A stretch of DNA of 25,133 nucleotides. Origin: Bacteroidales bacterium (lineage in GTDB: Bacteria; Bacteroidota; Bacteroidia; Bacteroidales; UBA7960). Location: NCBI GenBank assembly GCA_003557765.1, contig PWNO01000207.1, positions 1 through 25,133 of the forward strand, in the 5' to 3' direction. The notes under the pieces were generated by a model that did no database searches, had not been told where the DNA came from, and saw only the letters and a program-made list of their open reading frames with translations. Position 1 is the stretch's first letter. The number at the start of each line of letters is the position of its first letter. Made by a program: the position numbers and the translations under genes. Shown one piece after another: positions 14,220-21,853 of this stretch.

Positions 14220-16580
14220 ATGAACCCAAGAATCAAGTATTTAAGAAAAAAAAGCCTGGAAGCCAAGACATCGTTGACTGCAGAACGGGCTGTGCTGGTA
14301 ACGAAATATTACCGTGATCATCTGGATATCTCTGATCCTGTTTCCGTTCAACGAGCCAAAGCTTTTGAATATATATTGAAAAAAAAGCGCATCTATATTG
14401 GCAAAGGGGAACTTATTGTGGGAGAGCGTGGCCCAAAACCCAAGGCTACTCCCACATATCCTGAGATTTGCCTGCACTCGGATGAGGATCTGGAGATGAT
14501 TCACTCGCGGTCGAAAGTGTCTTTTGATGTGGATGAACAGACAAGGAAAATATATCGCAAGGTGATCATTCCTTTTTGGAAGGGAAGGACGCAGCGCGAC
14601 AGACTATTTCATGCCATGGATCAGGAATGGATTAAGGCGTATAATGCTGGAATTTTTACTGAGTTTCAGGAACAACGGGCACCCGGCCATACTGTAGCTG
14701 GCAAAGGTGTATTTCAAACAGGTATGATTGACTATATTCGCAGGATAGAGGCTGTGGAGCAAGATATCCGTGATCAGTCTTCATCAGTTGGAAACAATGA
14801 AAAGCTGGCGCAGCTGGAAGCCATGCGCATCAGTGCCATGGCTATTGTTGCCTTCGCCCGCCGCCATGCCGAGTCATTGGAAAAGCTGATCGTCACTGAA
14901 AAAGATCCATCACGCCAGGATGAGCTGGCTGAGATGATTACCATTTGCCGCAGGGTTCCTGAACAAGCCCCCCGTACTTTTCATGAAGCCCTGCAGCATT
15001 ATTGGTTTATCCACTTGGGAGTCATTACCGAGCTTAACCCTTGGGATTCATTTTCCCCTGGCCGTCTGGATATAAATCTATATCCATTTTACATGAAAGG
15101 TATTGAAGAGGGCACTTTAACAAAAAATAGAGCTCTTGAACTGCTGCAGGCCTTCTGGATTAAGTTTAACAATCATCCCTCACCTCCCAAGATGGGTGTT
15201 ACTGCCAAAGAAAGCAATACATATACTGATTTCAGCCTCATCAATCTGGGTGGATTAAAGGAGGATGGCTCCTGTGCGGTAAATGAATTAACATTTCTCA
15301 TACTTGATGTCATTGAGGAAATGCGGCTGCTGCAACCCAGCTCTATGTTGCAGATAAGCAATAAAAATTCGGATCATTTTGTTAAAAGAGCGCTGAAAAT
15401 TATCAAAACCGGCTTTGGTCAGCCTTCCTTTTTCAATACGGATACAATCATCGCGCAACTGCTCAGCCAGGGAAAATCCCTCACAGATGCCAGAAATGGT
15501 GGCGCATCAGGTTGCGTGGAAACTGGCGCATTTGGTACGGAAGCTTATACACTCTCAGGTTATTTCAACCTGAATAAAGTACTGGAAATCACTCTTTTCA
15601 AGGGAATTAATCCGGAAAATGACCAGCCAACCGGTCTGTCCGTGGAAACAGAGCCCGCTAGTATTAATGCTTTCCTGAAGGAATTTGAAAAGCAGTTGCA
15701 TCATTTTATTGATATTAAAATTAGAGGGAATAATCGCATTGAAGCGTTATATGCAACACATCTGCCAGCACCTTTTCTATCGTTGATAGTGGACGACTGC
15801 ATAGCCAATGCCAGAGATTATAATGCCGGGGGCGCCCGTTACAATACCAGTTATATTCAGGGGGTAGGGTTGGGTTCCGTAACGGATAACCTTTCAGCGC
15901 TTAATGTAAGTGTCTATGAGGAAAAGAGTTTAAGCCTGGCAACCCTGCGGAAAATACTGAAAAAAAATTTTGATGGCCATGAAGATTTAAGGCATCATTT
16001 GATTTACGAGATCCCGCGCTGGGGAAACAATGATGATCGGGCTGACCGGTTTGCGAAGGAGGTTTTCAACAGCTTTCATCGCGCAGTAGATGGGATACCC
16101 TCCTATCGTGGCGGTACTTTCCGTATCAACATGCTTCCCACCACTTGTCATGTCTATTTTGGTGAACGCATAGGCGCTATGCCCGATGGACGCCTGGCAG
16201 GTGAACCGCTGAGTGAGGGTATTAGTCCGGTACAAGGCTGCGATGTCAGAGGGCCAACTGCTGTAATACTTTCAGCGGCAAAAATTGACCACATAAAAAC
16301 CGGTGGCACATTGCTTAACCAAAAGTTTGCACCTGATTTTTTTATAAACGAAGAAGCATTACAAAAACTCTGTGATTTTATTCGTACCTATTTTCGGCTT
16401 AACGGACATCATATCCAGTTCAATGTGATTCATGCGGAGACGCTGAAAGACGCTCAGCTTAATCCTGAAAAGCATCGCGATCTTATTGTCAGGGTAGCAG
16501 GATACTCTGATTATTTCAATGACCTGGGTGAAAGTCTGCAAAACGAAATTATTCAGCGTACACAGCACGGCATGTGTTAA
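14220..16580 (+). CDS. hypD: Glycyl radical enzyme, trans-4-hydroxy-L-proline dehydratase (HypD-type)
   Basis: 786-residue cytosolic glycyl radical enzyme predicted to dehydrate trans-4-hydroxy-L-proline to pyrroline-5-carboxylate under anoxic conditions. The thiyl cysteine is C432 in GASGCVETGAFG, with the general base E434 of the dehydratase GCVE motif. The glycyl radical loop is VRVAGYSDYFNDL, with G761. From memory, the active-site residues reported for Clostridioides difficile HypD (F152, H160, D278, S334, F340, C434, E436, Y450, T645, G765) all have counterparts here at a steady offset: F149, H157, D276, S332, F338, C432, E434, Y448, T642, G761. The length also matches (about 789). The start is a clear ATG. 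The activase lies just upstream; no P5C reductase gene (proC), a common hypD neighbour, is in the window. Confidence 0.88.
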   Translation: MNPRIKYLRKKSLEAKTSLTAERAVLVTKYYRDHLDISDPVSVQRAKAFEYILKKKRIYIGKGELIVGERGPKPKATPTYPEICLHSDEDLEMIHSRSKVSFDVDEQTRKIYRKVIIPFWKGRTQRDRLFHAMDQEWIKAYNAGIFTEFQEQRAPGHTVAGKGVFQTGMIDYIRRIEAVEQDIRDQSSSVGNNEKLAQLEAMRISAMAIVAFARRHAESLEKLIVTEKDPSRQDELAEMITICRRVPEQAPRTFHEALQHYWFIHLGVITELNPWDSFSPGRLDINLYPFYMKGIEEGTLTKNRALELLQAFWIKFNNHPSPPKMGVTAKESNTYTDFSLINLGGLKEDGSCAVNELTFLILDVIEEMRLLQPSSMLQISNKNSDHFVKRALKIIKTGFGQPSFFNTDTIIAQLLSQGKSLTDARNGGASGCVETGAFGTEAYTLSGYFNLNKVLEITLFKGINPENDQPTGLSVETEPASINAFLKEFEKQLHHFIDIKIRGNNRIEALYATHLPAPFLSLIVDDCIANARDYNAGGARYNTSYIQGVGLGSVTDNLSALNVSVYEEKSLSLATLRKILKKNFDGHEDLRHHLIYEIPRWGNNDDRADRFAKEVFNSFHRAVDGIPSYRGGTFRINMLPTTCHVYFGERIGAMPDGRLAGEPLSEGISPVQGCDVRGPTAVILSAAKIDHIKTGGTLLNQKFAPDFFINEEALQKLCDFIRTYFRLNGHHIQFNVIHAETLKDAQLNPEKHRDLIVRVAGYSDYFNDLGESLQNEIIQRTQHGMC

Positions 16581-16595
16581 AAAAAAGTAATATAT

Positions 16596-16626
16596 TGCTT
16601 GCACGAAAAATTGAATATAGCAAGCA
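16596..16626 (+). terminator. Weak hairpin after hypD
   Basis: TGCTTGC (16596-16602) and GCAAGCA (16620-16626) form a 7-bp stem around a 17-base loop, followed by TTTTG. It is 15 bases after the hypD stop. The loop is large and the T-run short, so it may be a weak or partial terminator, or a processing site within a longer operon. Confidence 0.3.
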
Positions 16627-16681
16627 TTTTGAGACCGTCGATTAAATGTTTGTCCTGAAAATTGTTTCAAAATTATTTATT

Positions 16682-17851
16682 ATGAGAAATATCACCGCAT
16701 GTTTAAGTATTCTATGTTTTTTTATGATGACTTTGCCAATGGCGGGAGCGCAGGAATGGCCTGCAAGGGTCAGGGCACATGATCTCGGCGTGGATGTGGG
16801 CCTGATGGCTACCGGTCCGCTGAACATGATCACCGACGTGCCGGGAGTGCTTGTGGGGCACACGACGCGGATTGAAGGGGACCATATTCGTACCGGTGTG
16901 ACTGCCATCTTGCCACATGATGGTAATCTTTTTCGCAAAAAGGTGCCTGCCGCCATTTATTGTTTCAACAGTTTTGGAAAAATGGCTGGATCGCTTCAGG
17001 TGGAGGAACTTGGCAACATAGAGTCGCCCATTGTGCTTACCAATACCCTTAGTGTGGGCACAGCCGTGGAGGCCGCTGTGGCCTGGATGCTTCAGCAGCC
17101 GGGAAATGAGCATGTGCGGTCTGTGAATGCCCTCGTGGGAGAGACCAATGACGGGTACCTCAACGACATCAGGGGACAGCATGTCACCCGTGCAGATGTA
17201 TTTGCGGCTATTGAAAACGCATCTACAGGGCCTGTTTTAGAAGGAAATGCGGGGGCAGGGACAGGTACTACCAGCTTTGGCTGGAAAGCTGGTATTGGGA
17301 CCGCATCCAGGATTACCGATACCATAGGCGAGGAGAGATACACCGTAGGCGTTTTGGTACAGGCCAATTTCGGAAGGCTTTTGTATATCAATGGGGTGCC
17401 TTTTACCCGGGAATACCAGGAGGAGCAAATTGGTCAGGAGAAAGAGGGATCCGCAATGATTGTGATCGCCACCGACGCCCCACTCTCACCCAGAAACCTG
17501 GAGCGCATGGCCAAACGGTCTTTTATCGGGATGGGACGCACTACCCATTTTATGGCGAATGGCTCCGGAGACTTTGCCATTGCCTTTTCCACAGCGTATA
17601 CAATCCCTTATTTGACAGGAGGGTCTCCAGTGGAAATACCGCCCCTGATCGGGAACAACGACATGAACACCTTTTTCCAGGCTACGGAGGAAGCTACACA
17701 GGAAGCCATTTATAATGCCTTGTTTATGGCAGAAGACATGACAGGGCATCACGACAATGAGGCCAAATCCATTCCCCTGGACAAGGTGGTAGAGCTGATG
17801 GAAAAATACAACATGCTGCACTTAAATGAAAGGTTACAGTGGAGACCATGA
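16682..17851 (+). CDS. Exported P1 family peptidase (DmpA/S58-type aminopeptidase)
   Basis: 389-residue member of the DmpA/P1 (S58) family of self-processing aminopeptidases, which release N-terminal residues from peptides or amides, in some members D-residues or beta-amino acids. The start at 16682 yields a clean signal peptide (MRNITACLSILCFFMMTLPM then AGAQ), so the enzyme is probably periplasmic or secreted; an ATG at 16646 would add 12 residues before it. The family blocks ITDVPGVLVGHTTRI, GNAGAGTGTTSFGWKAGIGT and EGSAMIVIATDAPL are present. Gly256-Ser257 in the last block corresponds to the autocleavage site and nucleophile of DmpA. It follows hypD by 101 bases and precedes the serine hydrolase by 62 bases. 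Confidence 0.87.
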   Translation: MRNITACLSILCFFMMTLPMAGAQEWPARVRAHDLGVDVGLMATGPLNMITDVPGVLVGHTTRIEGDHIRTGVTAILPHDGNLFRKKVPAAIYCFNSFGKMAGSLQVEELGNIESPIVLTNTLSVGTAVEAAVAWMLQQPGNEHVRSVNALVGETNDGYLNDIRGQHVTRADVFAAIENASTGPVLEGNAGAGTGTTSFGWKAGIGTASRITDTIGEERYTVGVLVQANFGRLLYINGVPFTREYQEEQIGQEKEGSAMIVIATDAPLSPRNLERMAKRSFIGMGRTTHFMANGSGDFAIAFSTAYTIPYLTGGSPVEIPPLIGNNDMNTFFQATEEATQEAIYNALFMAEDMTGHHDNEAKSIPLDKVVELMEKYNMLHLNERLQWRP

Positions 17852-17913
17852 TTTTTTTTTGCAAGACACAGGGAACAACAACACAATGTAAATCACAAAT
17901 CCGATATTGAGTT

Positions 17914-18963
17914 ATGGCAAGCATTTTTTCTTTTTTGTTGATTGCGGTTTTTATGGCAGCTTCTGCCAATGATGTGGAACATTTTCCCGGCGAAGCATGG
18001 GATAAAGCGGCTGAGCCTGAAGACATGGGGTTCAATTCCATGAAGCTGGCCCTGGCCAGGGAATATTCAGAAACCATTGCCACTGCGGCGGTGGTGATTG
18101 TGTCTGAAGGTATGATCGTGGATGAATGGGGTAAGGTGGACACCAAATACATGACACATTCCATTCGCAAAAGTTTCCTGAGTGCCCTTTATGGCAACTA
18201 TGTGGCCGACGGGACCATTCCAATGGAAGCTTCTATGGAGGAGCTTGGCATTGATGATGAGCCTCCGCTTACACAGATGGAACGTACGGCTACAGTGCGT
18301 GATCTCCTGAAGTCGCGTTCAGGAATATACCACGATGCCCTTTATGAGTCGCAGCGGATGAAGGACCTTAAGCCAACGGGACTGATCGTGACGCCTGGCA
18401 CGCACTGGTATTACAACAATTGGGATTTCAATGCATCCGGCACCATCTTCATGGAGCTGACCGGAAAAGATATCTTTGAGGCCATCGAGGAAGAGATTGC
18501 CCGGCCCATTGGTATGGAGCAGTTTGAAGCAGCAGATGGATGGTATGTTACCGGAGAGGAGTCGATACATCCTGCCTACCCTTTTGCTGTCAATGCCCGT
18601 GACCTGGCTCGTTTTGGGCTGCTGATGCTGCGCGACGGACGCTGGAAAGACCAGCAGGTGATCCCGGAAGAATGGGTCTACGAAAGTACCCGTTACCATT
18701 CTGATGCCACATTGTATGAGGCAGACGGTTACGGTTACATGTGGTGGGTTGCCAGGGACTTCAATAAATATCCCCATTACCCGGAAGTTGATATCCCCGA
18801 CAGAGCCTATTCAGCCCGGGGTGCCGGCGGTCATCACATGGTGATATTCCCCAACGACGACCTGATCATTGTACACCGTGTGAATACCTATGAACCTGGC
18901 AACAGGGTGTCGGATGAAGAATTCGGCAACCTGCTGAGGATGATTCTTGAAGCAAGAAAATAA
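17914..18963 (+). CDS. Exported serine hydrolase, class C beta-lactamase fold
   Basis: 349-residue member of the beta-lactamase/transpeptidase-like (PF00144) family, which includes esterases, D-aminopeptidases and class C beta-lactamases. A signal peptide is visible (MASIFSFLLIAVFMAASA). The catalytic SxxK is Ser83-Ile-Arg-Lys86 in HSIRKSFLSAL, and the YxN motif is Tyr167-Asn-Asn169 in WYYNNWDFNASG. The C-terminal GAGGHHMVIFP block corresponds to the third conserved motif. Nothing marks it as a true antibiotic-hydrolysing lactamase. It is 62 bases downstream of the P1 peptidase and likely cotranscribed, suggesting both act on peptides or amides outside the cytoplasm. Confidence 0.85.
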   Translation: MASIFSFLLIAVFMAASANDVEHFPGEAWDKAAEPEDMGFNSMKLALAREYSETIATAAVVIVSEGMIVDEWGKVDTKYMTHSIRKSFLSALYGNYVADGTIPMEASMEELGIDDEPPLTQMERTATVRDLLKSRSGIYHDALYESQRMKDLKPTGLIVTPGTHWYYNNWDFNASGTIFMELTGKDIFEAIEEEIARPIGMEQFEAADGWYVTGEESIHPAYPFAVNARDLARFGLLMLRDGRWKDQQVIPEEWVYESTRYHSDATLYEADGYGYMWWVARDFNKYPHYPEVDIPDRAYSARGAGGHHMVIFPNDDLIIVHRVNTYEPGNRVSDEEFGNLLRMILEARK

Positions 18964-18989
18964 TCCTGGACCTTAGCTTTTCTCCTGCT

Positions 18990-19011
18990 GGCATGGCGCA
19001 ACCATGGTGCC
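18990..19011. terminator. Candidate terminator between convergent genes
   Basis: GGCA-TGG-CGCAA-CCA-(TGG)-TGCC, a bulged 7-bp stem, followed on the plus strand by GGATCTTTT. It sits in the 55-base gap between the serine hydrolase and the convergent permease. The 3-base bulge and delayed T-run make it only a candidate. Confidence 0.3.
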
Positions 19012-19018
19012 GGATCTT

Positions 19019-21379
19019 TTATTCGTACTTCAGTGCCTCTGCGGGATTGGTCTGTGAAAGCTTCAGTGCGTGGTAGCTCACCGTGAGGATGGTGATCACC
19101 ACAGCAAAAAGACCACCCAGTAAGAAAGGGGTAGCGCTGACCTGAATGGCATAAGGGAAGGTGCTGAGCCAGTTACCCATAAAAAACCATGCAAGCGGTA
19201 CAGCCAGGATAAACCCAACGGCAAATAACAGCAGAAAATCTTTCAGCAGCAATAAATATATCCTGGTGGAAGCCGCACCCATCACTTTACGGATGGATAC
19301 TTCCCTGGTACGCTGTCCTACCATGTAAGATGCCATTCCAAACAATCCCAGGCAGGCAATCAGCAGGGCAAATGCGGCAAAAAGCAGCACAATGGTGCCA
19401 AACCTTTCTTCGTCGGCATAATGACGGTTAAAAAAGGTGTCCAGGAATTGTGCCCTGAACGTGCGGTGCGGCATAAACTCCCTGTTCACTGCTTCGAGAT
19501 GCCCCATCACGTCTGAGGTGTTGTGTCCGCTCGTCCGCACAGAGGCTTTAAATGAAGAATATTCATCCCACGAGATCACCAGCGGACCAAGGGCCTGATG
19601 CGGAGAATTGAGATGGAAATCGGGTACGATCCCTACGATTTTGGTATTGTTCACTTCCTGGCCGATGATTTCCTCATAGCTTCCCTCAAGCTCCAGGTAG
19701 TTTACCGCATATTCATTGATGATCACCACCTCACGGTGTTCGGATCGCATATTGGGGTCAAAATGACGCCCTGCGATGGGTTCAATGCCCAACATCGGAA
19801 GGAAGCTGGCGTGGACCGGCAGGAAATTGATCTGTTTGCGGATCCCTCTGACCTCAGCACTTTCCTGCCACTGAACTCCTCCAGGAACCGCATTGGAAAA
19901 GCTGACTTCTAAGACATCGGGATGTTCCATCACTGCCTCCCTGAAAGCATCTTTGCGGTGTGCCAGGTCAAAATCGAAAAAAATCACGTTTGCTATGTCA
20001 AAGCCCAGGTCTTGATCCTTCATATAGGTGATCTGCTGGAAAACGATGATGGTTCCGGAGACCAGCGCCACCGCCACACCAAACTGAAAAATGATCAGTA
20101 GCTTCCTGAGCAAGGCACCTCCCTTTCCGGGAATTTTTTGTCCCTTAAGCACGGCTGCAGGCTGAAAGGCTGTAAGATATAAAGAAGGATAAATGCCTGA
20201 CAAGAAGCCCACCACCAGCACGCCCAGCGCTACGATAAGCACTGCCACCGGAAGCCCAAGATCCATCAGGTGAAGGTTTGTGCCCGTCAGATCCCTGAAA
20301 CCCGGAAAGAAGACTTCAATCAATGCCAGCGAAAGCAATACGGCAAAGGCCGTGGTCAGCACCGATTCCACCAGGAATTGTAACATCAGCTGTGGCCTGG
20401 TACTCCCCAGTAGTTTTTTTACTCCGACTTCCTTGGCACGGTTAAAGGCGCGGGCGGTGGAGATGTTCACAAAGTTGATAACTGCGATCCCCAGCACAAA
20501 AATGGCAATCAGCGCAAAAGCATTCACGGTACGTTGGTTACCCAGGTTCAGGGACGGCTGAAAGGCCACCTCATCTGCAAAATAGATGTCCTTTAAGGGG
20601 CGCAGGTAATAATCAGCCTCGACCTCGCCTCCCACCATCTCAAAAAGAAGCTGCTTAAAGTCCTTGTTGATTTTGTCTTCCAACTCCTGCAAATCAGCCC
20701 CGGGTTGTAAGCGCAGAAAGGTAAAATTATTCCACTGGCCAAAGGAATACAGCACGTTTTCATCGTTGCTGAAATCCTCCCAGAGCACAATGGGTGCAAT
20801 GGCTTCATAGGGTAAGTGGGTGAACGTGGGGTTTTCAATCACTCCGGTGACATGCAGGGGCAGGCGCCCCATCATGGTTATTGTTTCCCCGACCACGTCT
20901 GTATGGCCAAAAATGTTTTCAGCCTGCCGGCGTGTGATTACAAGCGAGTACTTATCCGTAAGGGCATGCCTTGGGTTGCCATGAATGAAGTCCACCTGGA
21001 AAAAATCAAAAAAAGTGGTATCCGCAATGATGATGTCCGGAATGTGAAAGGGTACATCATCCACAATGACATCCGACTGACTGAACATAAAGCTGTTGAT
21101 GCGCAGTATCTGTTCTACTTCCGGGAAGTTTTTCTTCAGGTAAGGCCCCTGCATGGTTCCGGTCAGCGCCCATTCACCCGCTTCCATGGAGGCCTCCAAC
21201 CGGTAAATCCGGTCTGCGTCCTCGTGGACACGATCATACAGGTATTGATCGATTACATATATGCTTACGAAGGCAAATACGGTGATGCCCAATGCAAAAC
21301 CCAGGATGTTCAATAACGTATAGAATCTTTCGCGCAACAGTGAGCGCAAGCCGATTTTAAAGGTGTGTAGGATGTCCAT
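19019..21379 (-). CDS. FtsX/MacB-type ABC transporter permease, complete
   Basis: 786-residue inner-membrane permease with the full Bacteroidota architecture: an N-terminal helix (about 21-42), a MacB_PCD periplasmic domain, the first FtsX domain with KEVGVKKLLGSTRPQ and flanking helices, a second periplasmic domain, and a C-terminal FtsX domain with REVSIRKVMGAAS and three helices ending in NPAEALKYE. The start at 21379 (MDILHTFKIGLRSLL) is chosen because it matches the family N-terminus. A longer frame to 21508 translates the hexanucleotide array into an artificial Leu-Thr repeat. No ATPase or membrane-fusion gene is adjacent, and the substrate is unknown. It is a paralogue of the permease at the left edge, but the two diverge in sequence. 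Confidence 0.92.
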   Translation of the reverse strand: MDILHTFKIGLRSLLRERFYTLLNILGFALGITVFAFVSIYVIDQYLYDRVHEDADRIYRLEASMEAGEWALTGTMQGPYLKKNFPEVEQILRINSFMFSQSDVIVDDVPFHIPDIIIADTTFFDFFQVDFIHGNPRHALTDKYSLVITRRQAENIFGHTDVVGETITMMGRLPLHVTGVIENPTFTHLPYEAIAPIVLWEDFSNDENVLYSFGQWNNFTFLRLQPGADLQELEDKINKDFKQLLFEMVGGEVEADYYLRPLKDIYFADEVAFQPSLNLGNQRTVNAFALIAIFVLGIAVINFVNISTARAFNRAKEVGVKKLLGSTRPQLMLQFLVESVLTTAFAVLLSLALIEVFFPGFRDLTGTNLHLMDLGLPVAVLIVALGVLVVGFLSGIYPSLYLTAFQPAAVLKGQKIPGKGGALLRKLLIIFQFGVAVALVSGTIIVFQQITYMKDQDLGFDIANVIFFDFDLAHRKDAFREAVMEHPDVLEVSFSNAVPGGVQWQESAEVRGIRKQINFLPVHASFLPMLGIEPIAGRHFDPNMRSEHREVVIINEYAVNYLELEGSYEEIIGQEVNNTKIVGIVPDFHLNSPHQALGPLVISWDEYSSFKASVRTSGHNTSDVMGHLEAVNREFMPHRTFRAQFLDTFFNRHYADEERFGTIVLLFAAFALLIACLGLFGMASYMVGQRTREVSIRKVMGAASTRIYLLLLKDFLLLFAVGFILAVPLAWFFMGNWLSTFPYAIQVSATPFLLGGLFAVVITILTVSYHALKLSQTNPAEALKYE

Positions 21380-21383
21380 GGGT

Positions 21384-21443
21384 GTTAAGGTTGAGGTTAA
21401 GGATAAGGTTAAGGTTAAGGTTAAGGTTGAGGTTAAGGTTAAG
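21384..21443. repeat. Hexanucleotide tandem array (GTTAAG), ten copies
   Basis: Ten contiguous 6-bp units on the plus strand: seven GTTAAG, two GTTGAG and one GATAAG. The array ends 4 bases before the permease start codon on the minus strand, where it reads CTTAAC repeats. Six bases keep the reading frame, so an upstream start would encode Thr-Leu repeats. It probably lies in the leader and could vary in copy number. Confidence 0.9.
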
Positions 21444-21722
21444 GGTAAATGCAAACGAACTCCCGGGCTGCAAATCCCGAGAGCAAAGTAATTTGAAATT
21501 AAGACCAAGAAAAATATATCAACCCCTGGGCCAAAAATTATATGGGTTTGTATTCCAGATGTTTACGTGCTTTTGGTATGCAAAGGCCTTTTGGGCAAGG
21601 TGTTCTTTACAGGACACTGGGTGGTCGTATCCGAACAGAAAAGGTGGAGGTAAAATGATACCTTTGCAGCTGATTTTTGACCCAAAAAAGCAGTAAATCT
21701 TCCATGCCAACGCGATTTATTT

Positions 21723-21760
21723 GCAGGGAAGTGCTTTTCGCACTGCACATTGGACCCTGC
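21723..21760 (+). promoter_or_regulatory. Nested inverted repeat upstream of the MFS gene
   Basis: Outer arms GCAGGG (21723-21728) and CCCTGC (21755-21760) enclose an inner hairpin AGTGC-TTTTC-GCACT (21730-21744). It ends about 93 bp before the MFS start and could be a leader structure or operator. Confidence 0.3.
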
Positions 21761-21770
21761 GAACATATTT

Positions 21771-21791
21771 GCCAATAGCAAAGCCAATAGC
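21771..21791 (+). repeat. Direct repeat GCCAATAGC x2
   Basis: GCCAATAGC at 21771-21779 and 21783-21791, 12 bp centre to centre, 62 bp upstream of the MFS start. The spacing of just over one helical turn would fit a regulator binding two sites on one face, but no regulator is nearby. Confidence 0.4.
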
Positions 21792-21853
21792 CATGCTCTT
21801 TGACCCCTCGATATGTTGACAATTATTTGAACACATAAAAGACAATCCTTAAA

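Larger units (their letters stand above)
21450..21853. other. Intergenic region between divergent genes, no gene seen
   Basis: About 400 bases without a supportable gene. Contents: a nested inverted repeat at 21723-21760, a direct repeat at 21771-21791 and the MFS start region. No full TAnnTTTG element was found for either flanking gene; ATTATTTG near 21820-21830 is a one-step miss for the MFS gene. Confidence 0.5.

Noticed and set aside
14220..16580. Pyruvate formate-lyase, glycerol dehydratase or choline TMA-lyase
   Set aside because: PFL has a Cys-Cys pair at the active site, not GCVE. The surrounding GCVETGAFG block and the pocket residues fit HypD better than the glycerol or choline enzymes.
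16712..17182. 156-codon minus-strand frame inside the P1 peptidase gene
   Set aside because: Antisense shadow of a gene with strong DmpA family motifs.
17914..18963. Antibiotic-resistance beta-lactamase
   Set aside because: The SxxK and YxN motifs define the wider PF00144 fold. The context and overall sequence do not indicate a true beta-lactamase.
21384..21443. Telomere-like sequence or linear replicon end
   Set aside because: The hexamer resembles telomeric repeats only superficially. It has interruptions, is internal and is flanked by ordinary genes on both sides.
21382..21696. Plus-strand frame starting with a long Arg-Leu repeat
   Set aside because: The repeat is just the hexanucleotide array translated; the rest has no protein-like character.
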